Origin: Gammaproteobacteria bacterium | GTDB taxonomy: Bacteria; Pseudomonadota; Gammaproteobacteria; Burkholderiales; Burkholderiaceae_C | Assembly: GCA_030054245.1 (NCBI GenBank) | Contig: JASGCH010000006.1 | Location: forward strand, 1-16,303 | DNA: 16,303 nucleotides | Reading direction: 5' to 3' | Shown here: one piece after another, positions 1-7,945 of the stretch | How positions within the stretch are numbered: the first letter of the stretch is position 1 | Layout: each line of letters starts with the position of its first letter | Made by a program: the position numbers and the translations under genes | The notes under the pieces: generated by a model | Databases searched by the model: none | What the model saw: only the letters and a program-made list of their open reading frames with translations | What the model was told of the DNA's origin: nothing

Positions 1-42
1 AAAGTACAAGGCTAGAGTGGTCGCCCCCAGCGGAATTTACTC
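1..42 (-). repeat. Diverged partial copy of the palindromic element interior
   Basis: Read against the reverse complement of the 7400-7566 element, bases 1-42 align without gaps at about 32 of 42 positions. The match includes an identical block of 15-16 bases (27-42, matching 7483-7498 inverted) and an identical first 8 bases. It is followed by a 12-bp palindrome, CTCACATGTGAG (40-51), at the place where the intact element has its own central palindrome. The window edge cuts off one end. The other terminal inverted repeat cannot be found at the expected distance, so this is a decayed or truncated copy. Confidence 0.6.
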
Positions 43-202
43 ACATGTGAGAATAGCGGCCAAGGTGTAACCGCGGCACCAGCCGATCGAGCGATAGTCT
101 TAGCGCTCTCTTGCTGAACAAACCCGTATCGTGGTGCAAGTAAAACCAGAATGAGTGAGTAGCTGACGGCAGGGTCTATGCTCAAGAGAAAAATCGGCTA
201 AG
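1..202. other. Non-coding region downstream of the giant gene
   Basis: No credible gene is visible here. The first ~42 bases are a diverged copy of the interior of the 7400-7566 palindromic element (annotated separately). On the minus strand this region is the 3' flank of the giant gene. Just after its stop codon there is a short TCAAG/CTTGA stem-loop overlapping the last codons, and then a T5 run about 8 bases beyond the stop. That is too weak to call a terminator. The rest (about 60-202) shows nothing I recognise. Confidence 0.6.
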
Positions 203-3200
203 TCAAGCTGGAACAACTTGAAATATAGTATACAAAGAACTAACATCCAAGGCCGTTCCTACAGTAGAGTTAGCCAACACCAGCTGGACATAGTTGTGGG
301 TGCCGGTTGCTGTACCCGGAGTCGCCGTCCAATAGTTTACATTGGTTAACCAACCTTGGTACTCCTCGGAATTTTGAAAAGAATTGAACAAGGTCAGAAG
401 CTCATCTTGTGTAGGCAATAAAACATTATAAGTAGTGCTATTGGCGAAAATTTGCCGGGTTCTGCTGGCCTCGCTGGTATCGTTTCCAGAATTAAATATC
501 CCATCTAAGACATTGTGCGTTAGTGTATCTGCAGGATTGATGCTATTATTGTTATCAGTATCTAAGAAATAATAGACTTTAACAGGATTTGCCGTTCCTT
601 GGTTCAAAGCCACGCCACCGGTTAAATTAAGTTGTACGCCATTGGCTATTCCTAACGGTAAGGAACTGGGCATGGCTGCTACTTGGAAGATGGCCGTTTC
701 GGGACCGATGTTGCCAGCTAGATCAATTTGATTGGCTTTGTACGAGTGGATGCCAGACAGTGCCACCAAAGTACTCCCGGAGCTGACGATGGTAGAAGAG
801 GCACTACCGTCTAAGGAATATCGCCACCGGGCGTTAGATTCTAGACCATCTACGGTTAAAGTGGGTGTGCTTGACAAAACTTTAGACCCTAAAGTTAGGG
901 CAATACTACCGGGAGGCGTGGCATCGTAATGAACTACGAAGTCACTCCCGGGTCCACTTGAATTTAATACCACATCGGTTTGCCTCACTCTATAAGTATG
1001 TGAGCCACTACTTGCGGTAAAAGTCGATCCACTGCCTGTATTCCAAGTGCTTTCATTGTCCATATTCCATTGCCAAGCAGTGTTCGTTTCGAGTCCACTG
1101 ACCAAGATGGTAGGGTTCATCGTCACTCCATCGCTGGAAGAAGTGCCGGTGTCAACCAATAACGATAAAGAGGGTGGAGTTGATCCAGTGTCTAAAGTAA
1201 AAGACAGTACATGGGATGGGCTGGTATTTCCGGCGATATCAACTTGCCTGATATAATAGGAATATTTACCGTCACTTGGTACAATCAAGCTATTACCCAC
1301 GCCAGCATTCCAAATATTGGTCAAAGGCATAGTGGTATATTCCCAAGTATTTCCAGCGGTCACATTGGAAATCAAGAGCGTAGGATTGCTGGTGATAAAA
1401 TCTGAAGTGCTTGTTCCAGTGTCTGACGCCAATTGTGCTAAAATAGCCGTAGGTTGCGTGGTTACCAAGTTAATGGTAATCGCGGCTGAGTAAGTACTCG
1501 AATTGCCCGCCTTATCTAGGCTGACGGCTTGGTAAGTATGCGATCCAGCCAATGCCTGAAAAGTACTACTCCCAGTGGGGGGGGTACCCAAAATAGAGCC
1601 ATCGACTACAAAGCGCCAAGTGTTATCGGTAAGGTTAATACTGCTAATGCTCACTGTGGGATTGTAAGTGATAGAATCGGTACTACTTGATCCCGTATCA
1701 GTAAATGCAATGACTGGTGCTGGGGGAGGGGAAGTGTCTATCAAAAATGCTGCATTGTCAGCTATCAAGGCGTTGGTTTTGGATGCAACAATGCCATTTC
1801 CATCTAATATGCTACCGTTGTCAAAGTTTAAAGCATTGACTTTGACAGTGATACCATTGGGGTCATTATCACCGTTAGCGACAGTGTAACGGAATATTAA
1901 GTTGCTCGAGCCACTACCCGATAGATAATCCGCCCACTTGCTGATGCCACCAACATCCAAACCTAAGCGCACACTGCCGTTAATTGACACGATCTTACTA
2001 TATTGCACCACGAAATCAATGGTATCACCTTGATTGTAATAATTATTCATGCCACCCACTACTTTACTTATGTTAATGGATGTAAGGTTAGCTGGGGTAC
2101 GATCGTCTGCGTTTAAGACATAATTGCTTACCGATTGCCTTGTAAAATCTTGGGCGGTGTTGCCTGCAATATCTGCGATAGGCAATTGGTTATTGACAAT
2201 GCTAGGTCCTTGGTAGGACACAAATACGGTATAATTTCTTTTCGAGATAATTTGGCTGCCATTGGGGTTGACTCCAGTGATGACATCTTCCGTTTCAAGC
2301 AGAGATTCCAAGGTTAAAACCACCAAATTTTGATGAATGGACGCATTGATAACTGGGATGCTGACCAATTGATTGCTGGGACCTGCATAGACAAAAAAAG
2401 TTTGAGCGCTTACATTCGTGGACAAAGGTTCGTTAAAAACCACCGTCAACTCTGAACCCGAAGAGTTGGTATAGGCCGTCGAAAACTGGGGATTTTGTAG
2501 ATCGAGATCTAAGCTTATACTCGTGCTGGGAAGGCTGGTATTGCCAGCTATATCTAGCTGGCGAACTTGGTAACTGTGTTGCCCTGACTGCGCTGATAAA
2601 AAACTTCCCGTACCCGATAGCCAATTTCCCGTACCGTCAACTTGATACTGCCAAGTCGATAGGACTTGTAAACCGGCAATACTTATTCTCGGATTATTGG
2701 TAAGGAGGTCGGAAGTATTACTCCCCGTATCCACAAAAGAGAGAGTCGGTGTGGAAGTGCCATTCAAGTAAACCATGGTTTTGCTCGTGGCGGCACCGGT
2801 ATTTCCAGCAACATCAATTTGCCTTACAGAGTAATTGTGCGAACCTACCAATGCCGAAAAGACAATACCAGTACCCGCCACCCAATTCAGATCATCCACT
2901 TTATATTGCCAAGAAGCATTGGCAAATAAGCCTGAGACGGATAAAGTAGGGGAGTTGCTTACACCATCTGTGGTATTAGTTCCTGTATCTAAAAATTGTA
3001 ACAATAAATTAGCTGGTGGGGCGCGATCTAAGACGAAGGAAGAAAAGGTGGTAAGGGCACTGGTATTGCCCGCATAATCCAGTTGCTGGAGATAATAAGT
3101 ATGCGTCCCCTCAATGGCACTAAAAGTACTGCCGACGCCAACTACCCAATTGTTACTATCTATTTGGTATCGCCACCAAGCGTTGGATTCAGTTGATAGG

Positions 3201-6200
3201 TTAGATACCGTAATAGTTGGATGGCTACTTATTTTATCAGTAGATGAGCTACCTGTATCAGTATAGCTAAAGGTCAGAGCGTTGGGTGGAACGGTATCAA
3301 CTAAAAAATTATCATTCGGATTTAATCCAGTAAAACTCAAAGACGCTGGATCAATGCCATTATTATTCTGGATTTTTACATTTGATCCTATGACCAAACT
3401 ACTCGCGGGTACTGAAATACCTATATATTTGTTGATGTTGGCATCAAAAATAGAATTATCTCCTGAAGTTATCGTGTAAGTAAATTCCAGAGTATCACTA
3501 CCATTCGTATTACCTCCGTAACCCGTAAATTTAGCGGATCTGGTTTTGCTACCAATGCTAAGGGATAAGGTAATATCAGGGAAAGTGGTGGGGGAACTAG
3601 AGGTATCAAAAACCGTATCATTCAATTTAACTTGCATAAATTGATCAAATACCACATTGATTTTAATGGTGTCTCCAGTAGATAGCCAGACTCCATTAGA
3701 AGGAGAACTGGCAATTCCCCAGCTCATGTTGGATAAGGTGGGTGCTTTTTGGTTGTTACTAGCTAAGACATAATTGGTAATGATGGAATCCGATATAGAA
3801 TACGCGTCATTACCTGCCAAGTCTTGAATGGTCGCACTGTTGTTTAAATCAGGGTCATCGATATAATTTAAGCTAAGCGCATCACCGACTTTAATCTTGC
3901 TATCTAATCCCAAAATTAGGTAATTGCCAGAAGTTTCTAAGCTGGTTACTGTGAGATTGTTGGCGATTTGTTGACCACTTGGAGTCGCTTTGAGATTGAA
4001 ATTTGTGCGTGCGGGTAGCGAGTTTCCTCCGGCTATAAGTTCAGAAAAATACAACCATACCTTATCGCCACTGGCATTAGAAAATGATCTTAGAAAATTA
4101 GGTGCTGAGAAGTCCAAGTTGACGGCAAAAGGTGTCCTAGGGAGGCTGATATTACCAGCAACATCGGTTTGTCTGATTGAGTAGGAGTGCAGACCTTCCA
4201 AAGCTTGGAAACTGGTGCTCGTACCATCTTGCCAATTTCCCTGATCTATGCTGTATTGCCAGGTGGCGTTGGGTTCAGTAGCCACATTAACATTGGGTGA
4301 GCTGGTGATACCGTCCATATTAGAGGAACCCGTATCTAGGATAGATGGGGTGGGTGAGTTGGCGGAGCTATCTAAAGTAAATCCAATACTAGCGCTGTTA
4401 CTGGCATTATTGGCCACATCGTAAACCTGGACTCGGTAGATATGGCTACCCTCACTGGCGGTTAGTATAGAGCCATTGCCATTTAAAATGGTTGCTGAGT
4501 TATCTATTTGGTAGGTCCAATTTGTGATGGGTTCGTTAGTTGGAAATACGACAAGAACATTCGCATGGTTGGTAATCCTATCGGTAGAACTTACCCCTGT
4601 ATCGCTAATTAAGGATAAACTAGGGGGAAGAGGAATGCTTTGATCTACGACAAGGCTTACGGTATTTTCAGAACTTACATTACCCGCCACATCGGTTTGA
4701 CGGGTAAAATAAGTGTGCCCACCAATAAATCCGATAAAAGTGGTTACCGTTCCACCCGACACCCAAGTGCCAGTGGAATCAATTTTATATTCCCACTGAC
4801 TGTTGGATTCTAAACCTGAAACCACCATAGACTTATTAGAGGTTAAGCCGTCCCCAATGACACCGGTGTCTGATATAGGAGCGATACCCGGGGGGGCGGG
4901 TTTGGTCGTATCAATCAATAGAGTTAAGGCTGGGGATACCAAGCTAGAATTACCAGCGAGATCTACGCTATGGGCAATCAGTACATGACTTCCTTCGGTA
5001 GCCGGGTAATCCTTCGTGGCCACTTTGCCATTGGTATTAGCTAGTTTGGTACTTACTGCCCAGTTTCCACCTGCATCGGCTCGAGTTTGCGCGAGCAAGA
5101 TGTCTTTTGAAGTAGGTGTATTGGTGATGGGGTCAGTGTAGCTTAGACGATCAAATACATAGATGGTATCTTGCGGACTGGCTTTATCGCCTTGAATCAA
5201 TAGTTCAGCGTTATTTTCATTGAGAATACCATCATTGGATTTAAGCCCCCCATCACTGACTATGTTGAGAATGGGTATGGGCGGTGCCCGGGGGATGACA
5301 TTGTCCACCGTGACCGTGCTTAAGGCCACATACAAATCTCGAGGATTGGTTGAGGTAGTAAAGTACAATTGCACGAACCGCTCACCAGAATTGACTTCAT
5401 TGGTGATAGTATCCGAGACGGTTACAAGATTGATATCGGCTAAAATGTTGGGAATGGTCGCAGGGTCAAAGTTGGGGGCAATAAGGTCTTGCTTGGTTAA
5501 AGAAAGCGTAAAGGTATTAGCTTCAATATTTACCTCAATGAGGTAATTGACCTGTACATTGTTGATAAGAGCCGTTCCTGCAGTTCCTTGAGCAATGACA
5601 TTGATGGGTAAGCTACCTAGTTTTAGGGTATCTTGAGAATTTTTTAAAGTCAGAGATTCACCACTAAATACAAGTTTTAATTTAGCAATGCCATCTCCGG
5701 ATAAACTTTCAGTTAATACGATAGGCGTAGACTCAGGATAAATCGGGGTGCCATTACCACTTGCAACTAGGTAGGAATTGAGATAGGTTGGATTGGCATA
5801 CAGTTGGTTGGGGATATATTTGGTGTGCAAATCCGTGGTCGTTATACCAAATGAGGGGGCTAATTTTTCTAGAGCCGTTGCATCTAAATGGTAAACACTT
5901 TGTGCTAATAAAATAATTTTGTCAGCGATTCCAGGGTTGAGTTGTAGAACCGTAGTCCCGTCTAATATACCTCTGTCTAAGGGTACTAAGATGCTGTTTA
6001 AAGTGGTATCGAAATCGACAAAATACTTATTGAGAGCATCCAAGTGATTCAAAATTTTCCCATACTCATTCATGTTGGGATTTTCTACTATAAAGCCGGA
6101 GGTATCGTACATAAACCGTGGAACCACCGGATCCGTCAGTATGGTTAACGAGGTATCGCTGGTAAATAAATTGCGGATGACTTCGGCGCGTTTTTGTATA

Positions 6201-7213
6201 TTTTCTGCACCCAAGACCGGGACTTTTAAATCGGCTGTACCCGAAGCCCCTCCTTTTAACCCGAAGCTACGGGTAACCATTTCGGTGAGTGGGTTAACTT
6301 GCATGGTTAAGTCACCTTGACTGGTTAGCTGAGCAACGGACCTCATATAAACACTGAGTGCAGTACTCGTGGCACTGGAATTATCAAAAAATACATCAGC
6401 ATCCGGTGCAGTGCTATAGATAACCATCATCACGCCACCAGTATAGGTGACTGTTTTATCTAAGCTAAATGTAACTGAATTGTTGGTTTGTAGGGAGGCA
6501 TCTTTGCCCAAAACAGCACCGGTTTGGTCGTAGAGAACCGCACGGAAATTAGAACTACTCCCGGAGGGCACTTGTTGAGTTAAGCCCAGATTAAATTGTC
6601 CTATAACCGTTCTGACACCAGAGGTCGTTGAAGTACTTGAATCGGATTTGGGTGTTAGTGCTGTCAATAAAGCCACAGGAGCCAAAATATAGGCTCCAAG
6701 ATTTTGCCCCGAGGTAAAAATGTATTGTTGAATATCGGGTTTAGGGGGAAGGGTATCAACTACATTTGGATTTTTGGCTTGAGCTAATAACCAATGGTTT
6801 GATTCTATCGTACCATGAGTTTCCATTTGCCAAGGAGCATCTAGGAATAAATCCCGTAAAAAAAACCCATCAAAATTGATATACTCTTGAAGACTAGGGA
6901 CCTCGGATGGCGATAGATTTCCAGAAAACTCTAAGGCATCTGCTGTATCCAATGTATCAGTGAGGGTTGATTCTATCAGGATTCCATCTTGGTAAATGAA
7001 ACCTGGGTCATCGTCATAAACATTGGCTACTTGAGAATCCGTGCTCGAGTTGGGCGTCTGTGTGGTAGGCTCCTGCGTTGACGGTGATTGAATTTCTTCA
7101 TCCTCCACTTGAGCTGGCGCTTTGCGTCGTAGCTTTCGTTGAGCGTAGTCTATCCCGGAGGGTGGTTCAGAGTTGACGGCTACATTGAGTGGGCGTTTAT
7201 TAATTTCTTTCAT
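203..7213 (-). CDS. Giant Ig-like repeat surface protein (adhesin-like) with C-terminal Lcl/DUF1566-like domain
   Basis: This 2336-residue protein is probably a cell-surface or secreted adhesin-like structure. No cleavable signal peptide is visible. The N-terminus is charged and then Ser/Thr/Gln-rich (about 1-65), with one short hydrophobic segment near 173-187. A non-repetitive region (about 190-640) contains a V-N-P-L-T-E motif. From about 645 to 2175 there are eleven related Ig-like units of about 85-90 residues, nine of them opening with D-T-G, and the units typically carry D-x-A-G-N before the last strand. Two SwmB-like domains (about 1040-1150 and 1578-1705) and two extended strand-rich domains (about 1155-1310 and 1706-1835) interrupt the array. 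The C-terminus (about 2176-2336) has a calcium-loop-like D-T-D-N-N-N-S-I-N-P-A-D and an Lcl/DUF1566-like fold ending in F-Q-V. The ATG lies after an in-frame leader with only a weak GAAG ribosome site. Function is inferred from architecture; no RTX tail or sortase signal is seen. Confidence 0.85.
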   Translation of the reverse strand: MKEINKRPLNVAVNSEPPSGIDYAQRKLRRKAPAQVEDEEIQSPSTQEPTTQTPNSSTDSQVANVYDDDPGFIYQDGILIESTLTDTLDTADALEFSGNLSPSEVPSLQEYINFDGFFLRDLFLDAPWQMETHGTIESNHWLLAQAKNPNVVDTLPPKPDIQQYIFTSGQNLGAYILAPVALLTALTPKSDSSTSTTSGVRTVIGQFNLGLTQQVPSGSSSNFRAVLYDQTGAVLGKDASLQTNNSVTFSLDKTVTYTGGVMMVIYSTAPDADVFFDNSSATSTALSVYMRSVAQLTSQGDLTMQVNPLTEMVTRSFGLKGGASGTADLKVPVLGAENIQKRAEVIRNLFTSDTSLTILTDPVVPRFMYDTSGFIVENPNMNEYGKILNHLDALNKYFVDFDTTLNSILVPLDRGILDGTTVLQLNPGIADKIILLAQSVYHLDATALEKLAPSFGITTTDLHTKYIPNQLYANPTYLNSYLVASGNGTPIYPESTPIVLTESLSGDGIAKLKLVFSGESLTLKNSQDTLKLGSLPINVIAQGTAGTALINNVQVNYLIEVNIEANTFTLSLTKQDLIAPNFDPATIPNILADINLVTVSDTITNEVNSGERFVQLYFTTSTNPRDLYVALSTVTVDNVIPRAPPIPILNIVSDGGLKSNDGILNENNAELLIQGDKASPQDTIYVFDRLSYTDPITNTPTSKDILLAQTRADAGGNWAVSTKLANTNGKVATKDYPATEGSHVLIAHSVDLAGNSSLVSPALTLLIDTTKPAPPGIAPISDTGVIGDGLTSNKSMVVSGLESNSQWEYKIDSTGTWVSGGTVTTFIGFIGGHTYFTRQTDVAGNVSSENTVSLVVDQSIPLPPSLSLISDTGVSSTDRITNHANVLVVFPTNEPITNWTYQIDNSATILNGNGSILTASEGSHIYRVQVYDVANNASNSASIGFTLDSSANSPTPSILDTGSSNMDGITSSPNVNVATEPNATWQYSIDQGNWQDGTSTSFQALEGLHSYSIRQTDVAGNISLPRTPFAVNLDFSAPNFLRSFSNASGDKVWLYFSELIAGGNSLPARTNFNLKATPSGQQIANNLTVTSLETSGNYLILGLDSKIKVGDALSLNYIDDPDLNNSATIQDLAGNDAYSISDSIITNYVLASNNQKAPTLSNMSWGIASSPSNGVWLSTGDTIKINVVFDQFMQVKLNDTVFDTSSSPTTFPDITLSLSIGSKTRSAKFTGYGGNTNGSDTLEFTYTITSGDNSIFDANINKYIGISVPASSLVIGSNVKIQNNNGIDPASLSFTGLNPNDNFLVDTVPPNALTFSYTDTGSSSTDKISSHPTITVSNLSTESNAWWRYQIDSNNWVVGVGSTFSAIEGTHTYYLQQLDYAGNTSALTTFSSFVLDRAPPANLLLQFLDTGTNTTDGVSNSPTLSVSGLFANASWQYKVDDLNWVAGTGIVFSALVGSHNYSVRQIDVAGNTGAATSKTMVYLNGTSTPTLSFVDTGSNTSDLLTNNPRISIAGLQVLSTWQYQVDGTGNWLSGTGSFLSAQSGQHSYQVRQLDIAGNTSLPSTSISLDLDLQNPQFSTAYTNSSGSELTVVFNEPLSTNVSAQTFFVYAGPSNQLVSIPVINASIHQNLVVLTLESLLETEDVITGVNPNGSQIISKRNYTVFVSYQGPSIVNNQLPIADIAGNTAQDFTRQSVSNYVLNADDRTPANLTSINISKVVGGMNNYYNQGDTIDFVVQYSKIVSINGSVRLGLDVGGISKWADYLSGSGSSNLIFRYTVANGDNDPNGITVKVNALNFDNGSILDGNGIVASKTNALIADNAAFLIDTSPPPAPVIAFTDTGSSSTDSITYNPTVSISSINLTDNTWRFVVDGSILGTPPTGSSTFQALAGSHTYQAVSLDKAGNSSTYSAAITINLVTTQPTAILAQLASDTGTSTSDFITSNPTLLISNVTAGNTWEYTTMPLTNIWNAGVGNSLIVPSDGKYSYYIRQVDIAGNTSPSHVLSFTLDTGSTPPSLSLLVDTGTSSSDGVTMNPTILVSGLETNTAWQWNMDNESTWNTGSGSTFTASSGSHTYRVRQTDVVLNSSGPGSDFVVHYDATPPGSIALTLGSKVLSSTPTLTVDGLESNARWRYSLDGSASSTIVSSGSTLVALSGIHSYKANQIDLAGNIGPETAIFQVAAMPSSLPLGIANGVQLNLTGGVALNQGTANPVKVYYFLDTDNNNSINPADTLTHNVLDGIFNSGNDTSEASRTRQIFANSTTYNVLLPTQDELLTLFNSFQNSEEYQGWLTNVNYWTATPGTATGTHNYVQLVLANSTVGTALDVSSLYTIFQVVPA
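690..5275 (-). repeat. Array of eleven Ig-like coding repeats
   Basis: Within the giant gene, units begin near residues 650, 780, 868, 958, 1318, 1408, 1494, 1838, 1931, 2018 and 2104. Nine start with a D-T-G-x-x-x-x-D type motif; the first (S-D-G-G) and the last are variants. The conserved core is W-x-Y or W-x-F, then a short loop, then H-x-Y or similar, then R-Q-x-D-x-A-G-N. Units are diverged from each other, not identical, so the array looks old rather than recently expanded. It resembles the Ig-like families found in large bacterial adhesins. Confidence 0.8.
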
Positions 7214-7250
7214 AATCTTCAGGTGGCTATCGTTTTACGCGGGCGGCGAG

Positions 7251-7267
7251 CTCAATCAAAGATTGAG
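7251..7267 (-). promoter_or_regulatory. Stem-loop in the leader of the giant gene
   Basis: CTCAATC and GATTGAG form a perfect 7-bp stem with a 3-base loop, 37-53 bases before the giant gene's start codon. No T-run follows it on the minus strand, so it is not a terminator. It may affect leader RNA folding or be a protein-binding site. The structure is visible in the sequence; a function is not. Confidence 0.35.
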
Positions 7268-7281
7268 GGCAACAACATATA

Positions 7282-7287
7282 ATTATA
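7282..7287 (-). promoter_or_regulatory. Possible -10 box for the giant gene
   Basis: Read on the minus strand this is a perfect TATAAT in an AT-rich stretch, about 70 bases upstream of the giant gene's ATG. The spacing would put the leader stem-loop inside the transcript. No good -35 hexamer is present at 16-18 bases, and no extended TGn is seen. The call rests on one hexamer. Confidence 0.25.
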
Positions 7288-7304
7288 AATACGATTGCAC
7301 CTCT

Positions 7305-7322
7305 CCCGGGTTCACCGCGGTC
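7305..7322 (+). repeat. Left arm of a diverged 18-bp inverted repeat
   Basis: This sequence, CCCGGGTTCACCGCGGTC, matches the reverse complement of 7928-7945 at 16 of 18 positions. The two arms flank most of the intergenic region. The core GCGGTGAA also occurs at 7892-7899, so the motif appears three times here: once inverted and twice direct. Confidence 0.5.
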
Positions 7323-7330
7323 TATATATC

Positions 7331-7349
7331 AAATGACTGCGTTATGTGG
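7331..7349 (+). repeat. Partial copy of the element interior
   Basis: This 19-base stretch matches 7441-7459, inside the MITE-like element, at 17 of 19 positions in the same orientation. It includes the shared ACTGCGTTATG block. It lies about 50 bases outside the element's left end, so it is a separate fragment, either an older insertion of the same family or a common building block. Confidence 0.45.
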
Positions 7350-7394
7350 CTTACCCGAGGCTGTACAACAGTTTTATGGTAGGTTCATTATAAC

Positions 7395-7571
7395 CCGTAG
7401 AGACCTTTGCACCGACGGCTACGCCGCTGACTGCACTGCCAAATTACTGCGTTATGCGGTACTCACCAGCGAATGATCATTCGAGTAAATTCCGCTGGTT
7501 GCGTGCCGCTAAGCCGTGTACTTTGACAGTTCGTCCGAGCGGCGTAGCCGTCGGTGCAAAGGTCTCCCGTA
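7395..7571. mobile_element. MITE-like palindromic element with 29-bp TIRs and CCGTA duplication
   Basis: The arms at 7400-7428 and 7538-7566 are perfect 29-bp inverted repeats beginning GAGACCTTTGCACC, giving a 167-bp element. CCGTA stands immediately outside both ends (7395-7399 and 7567-7571), which looks like a 5-bp target-site duplication. The interior encodes no protein. It continues as an imperfect inverted repeat around a 14-bp palindrome, CGAATGATCATTCG (7470-7483), so nearly the whole element could fold as one long hairpin. The parent transposase family is not clear. The GAGACCTTTGCA end is reminiscent of some IS5-type ends, but this is from memory and the duplication length does not fit the classic subgroups. 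Confidence 0.75.
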
Positions 7572-7712
7572 TAGGTATTTCAATTCGATGGTATTTTAAA
7601 TGAATTGACCAAGGTACTATTACAATCTAAAGACTTACTACTAAAAATAGCCAAGATAGACCGTTCACTAGGGTGATTCGCCGCGGGTACGCTCTATTTT
7701 AGCTGAGAGCCG

Positions 7713-7758
7713 ACCATTTAGCAAGTCCATAGCTAACATAAGTCCCTACCATTTAGCA
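7713..7758. repeat. Paired 11-bp direct repeat ACCATTTAGCA
   Basis: ACCATTTAGCA occurs at 7713-7723 and 7748-7758, with 35 bases between the starts. AAGTCC also occurs twice between them. The pair lies about 120-165 bases upstream of the candidate -10 of the glycosyltransferase cluster. It could be a paired regulator site or debris of a duplicated segment. Nothing identifies a regulator. Confidence 0.35.
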
Positions 7759-7874
7759 CATTTTTATCATGGGTTCACCTCCTACCCAATGACTTTATAA
7801 AAGATATTTGCCTGCCGGTGTTCGTGTTGGCTATTTCTGGGGGCATTGCTGGCAGATACACTGGCGGCTAACTT

Positions 7875-7880
7875 TATAAT
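7875..7880 (+). promoter_or_regulatory. Possible -10 box for the glycosyltransferase cluster
   Basis: This is a perfect TATAAT about 92 bases upstream of the first glycosyltransferase ATG. There is no convincing -35 at normal spacing; TTGCTG at 7847-7852 is too far away at 22 bases. The leader downstream carries two GCGGTGAA copies exactly 40 bases apart (7892 and 7932). Confidence 0.3.
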
Positions 7881-7927
7881 GAAGGAAGTTTGCGGTGAAC
7901 CGCATCATGCCGTTATTTAACTGTTTG

Positions 7928-7945
7928 GATCGCGGTGAATCCGGG
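7928..7945 (+). repeat. Right arm of a diverged 18-bp inverted repeat
   Basis: This arm pairs with 7305-7322 (16 of 18 after reverse complement). It also gives the second direct GCGGTGAA, 40 bases after the copy at 7892-7899. That first copy sits in TGCGGTGAACCGCA, itself a short imperfect palindrome. All of this lies in the leader of the first glycosyltransferase gene, ending 26 bases before its ATG. Confidence 0.45.

Noticed and set aside
690..5275. Regular repeats considered as a CRISPR array
   Set aside because: The repeats are about 260 bases apart, diverged, in one open frame, and encode Ig-like protein domains.
5220..5546. A 108-codon plus-strand open frame inside the giant gene, with many shorter ones
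   Set aside because: It lies wholly antisense to a strongly supported repeat-protein gene, has no recognisable domain, and reflects the low stop-codon density opposite Thr/Ser/Asn-rich coding sequence.
203..7213. RTX toxin/adhesin identity for the giant protein
   Set aside because: No glycine-rich nonapeptide repeats are present; the C-terminus is an Lcl/DUF1566-like domain.
7441..7470. GCGTTATGC-like core resembling part of an integron attC site, repeated at 7336-7349
   Set aside because: The partner core and the paired L/R box arrangement are not found, there is no integrase or cassette structure, and the repeat is explained by the palindromic element.
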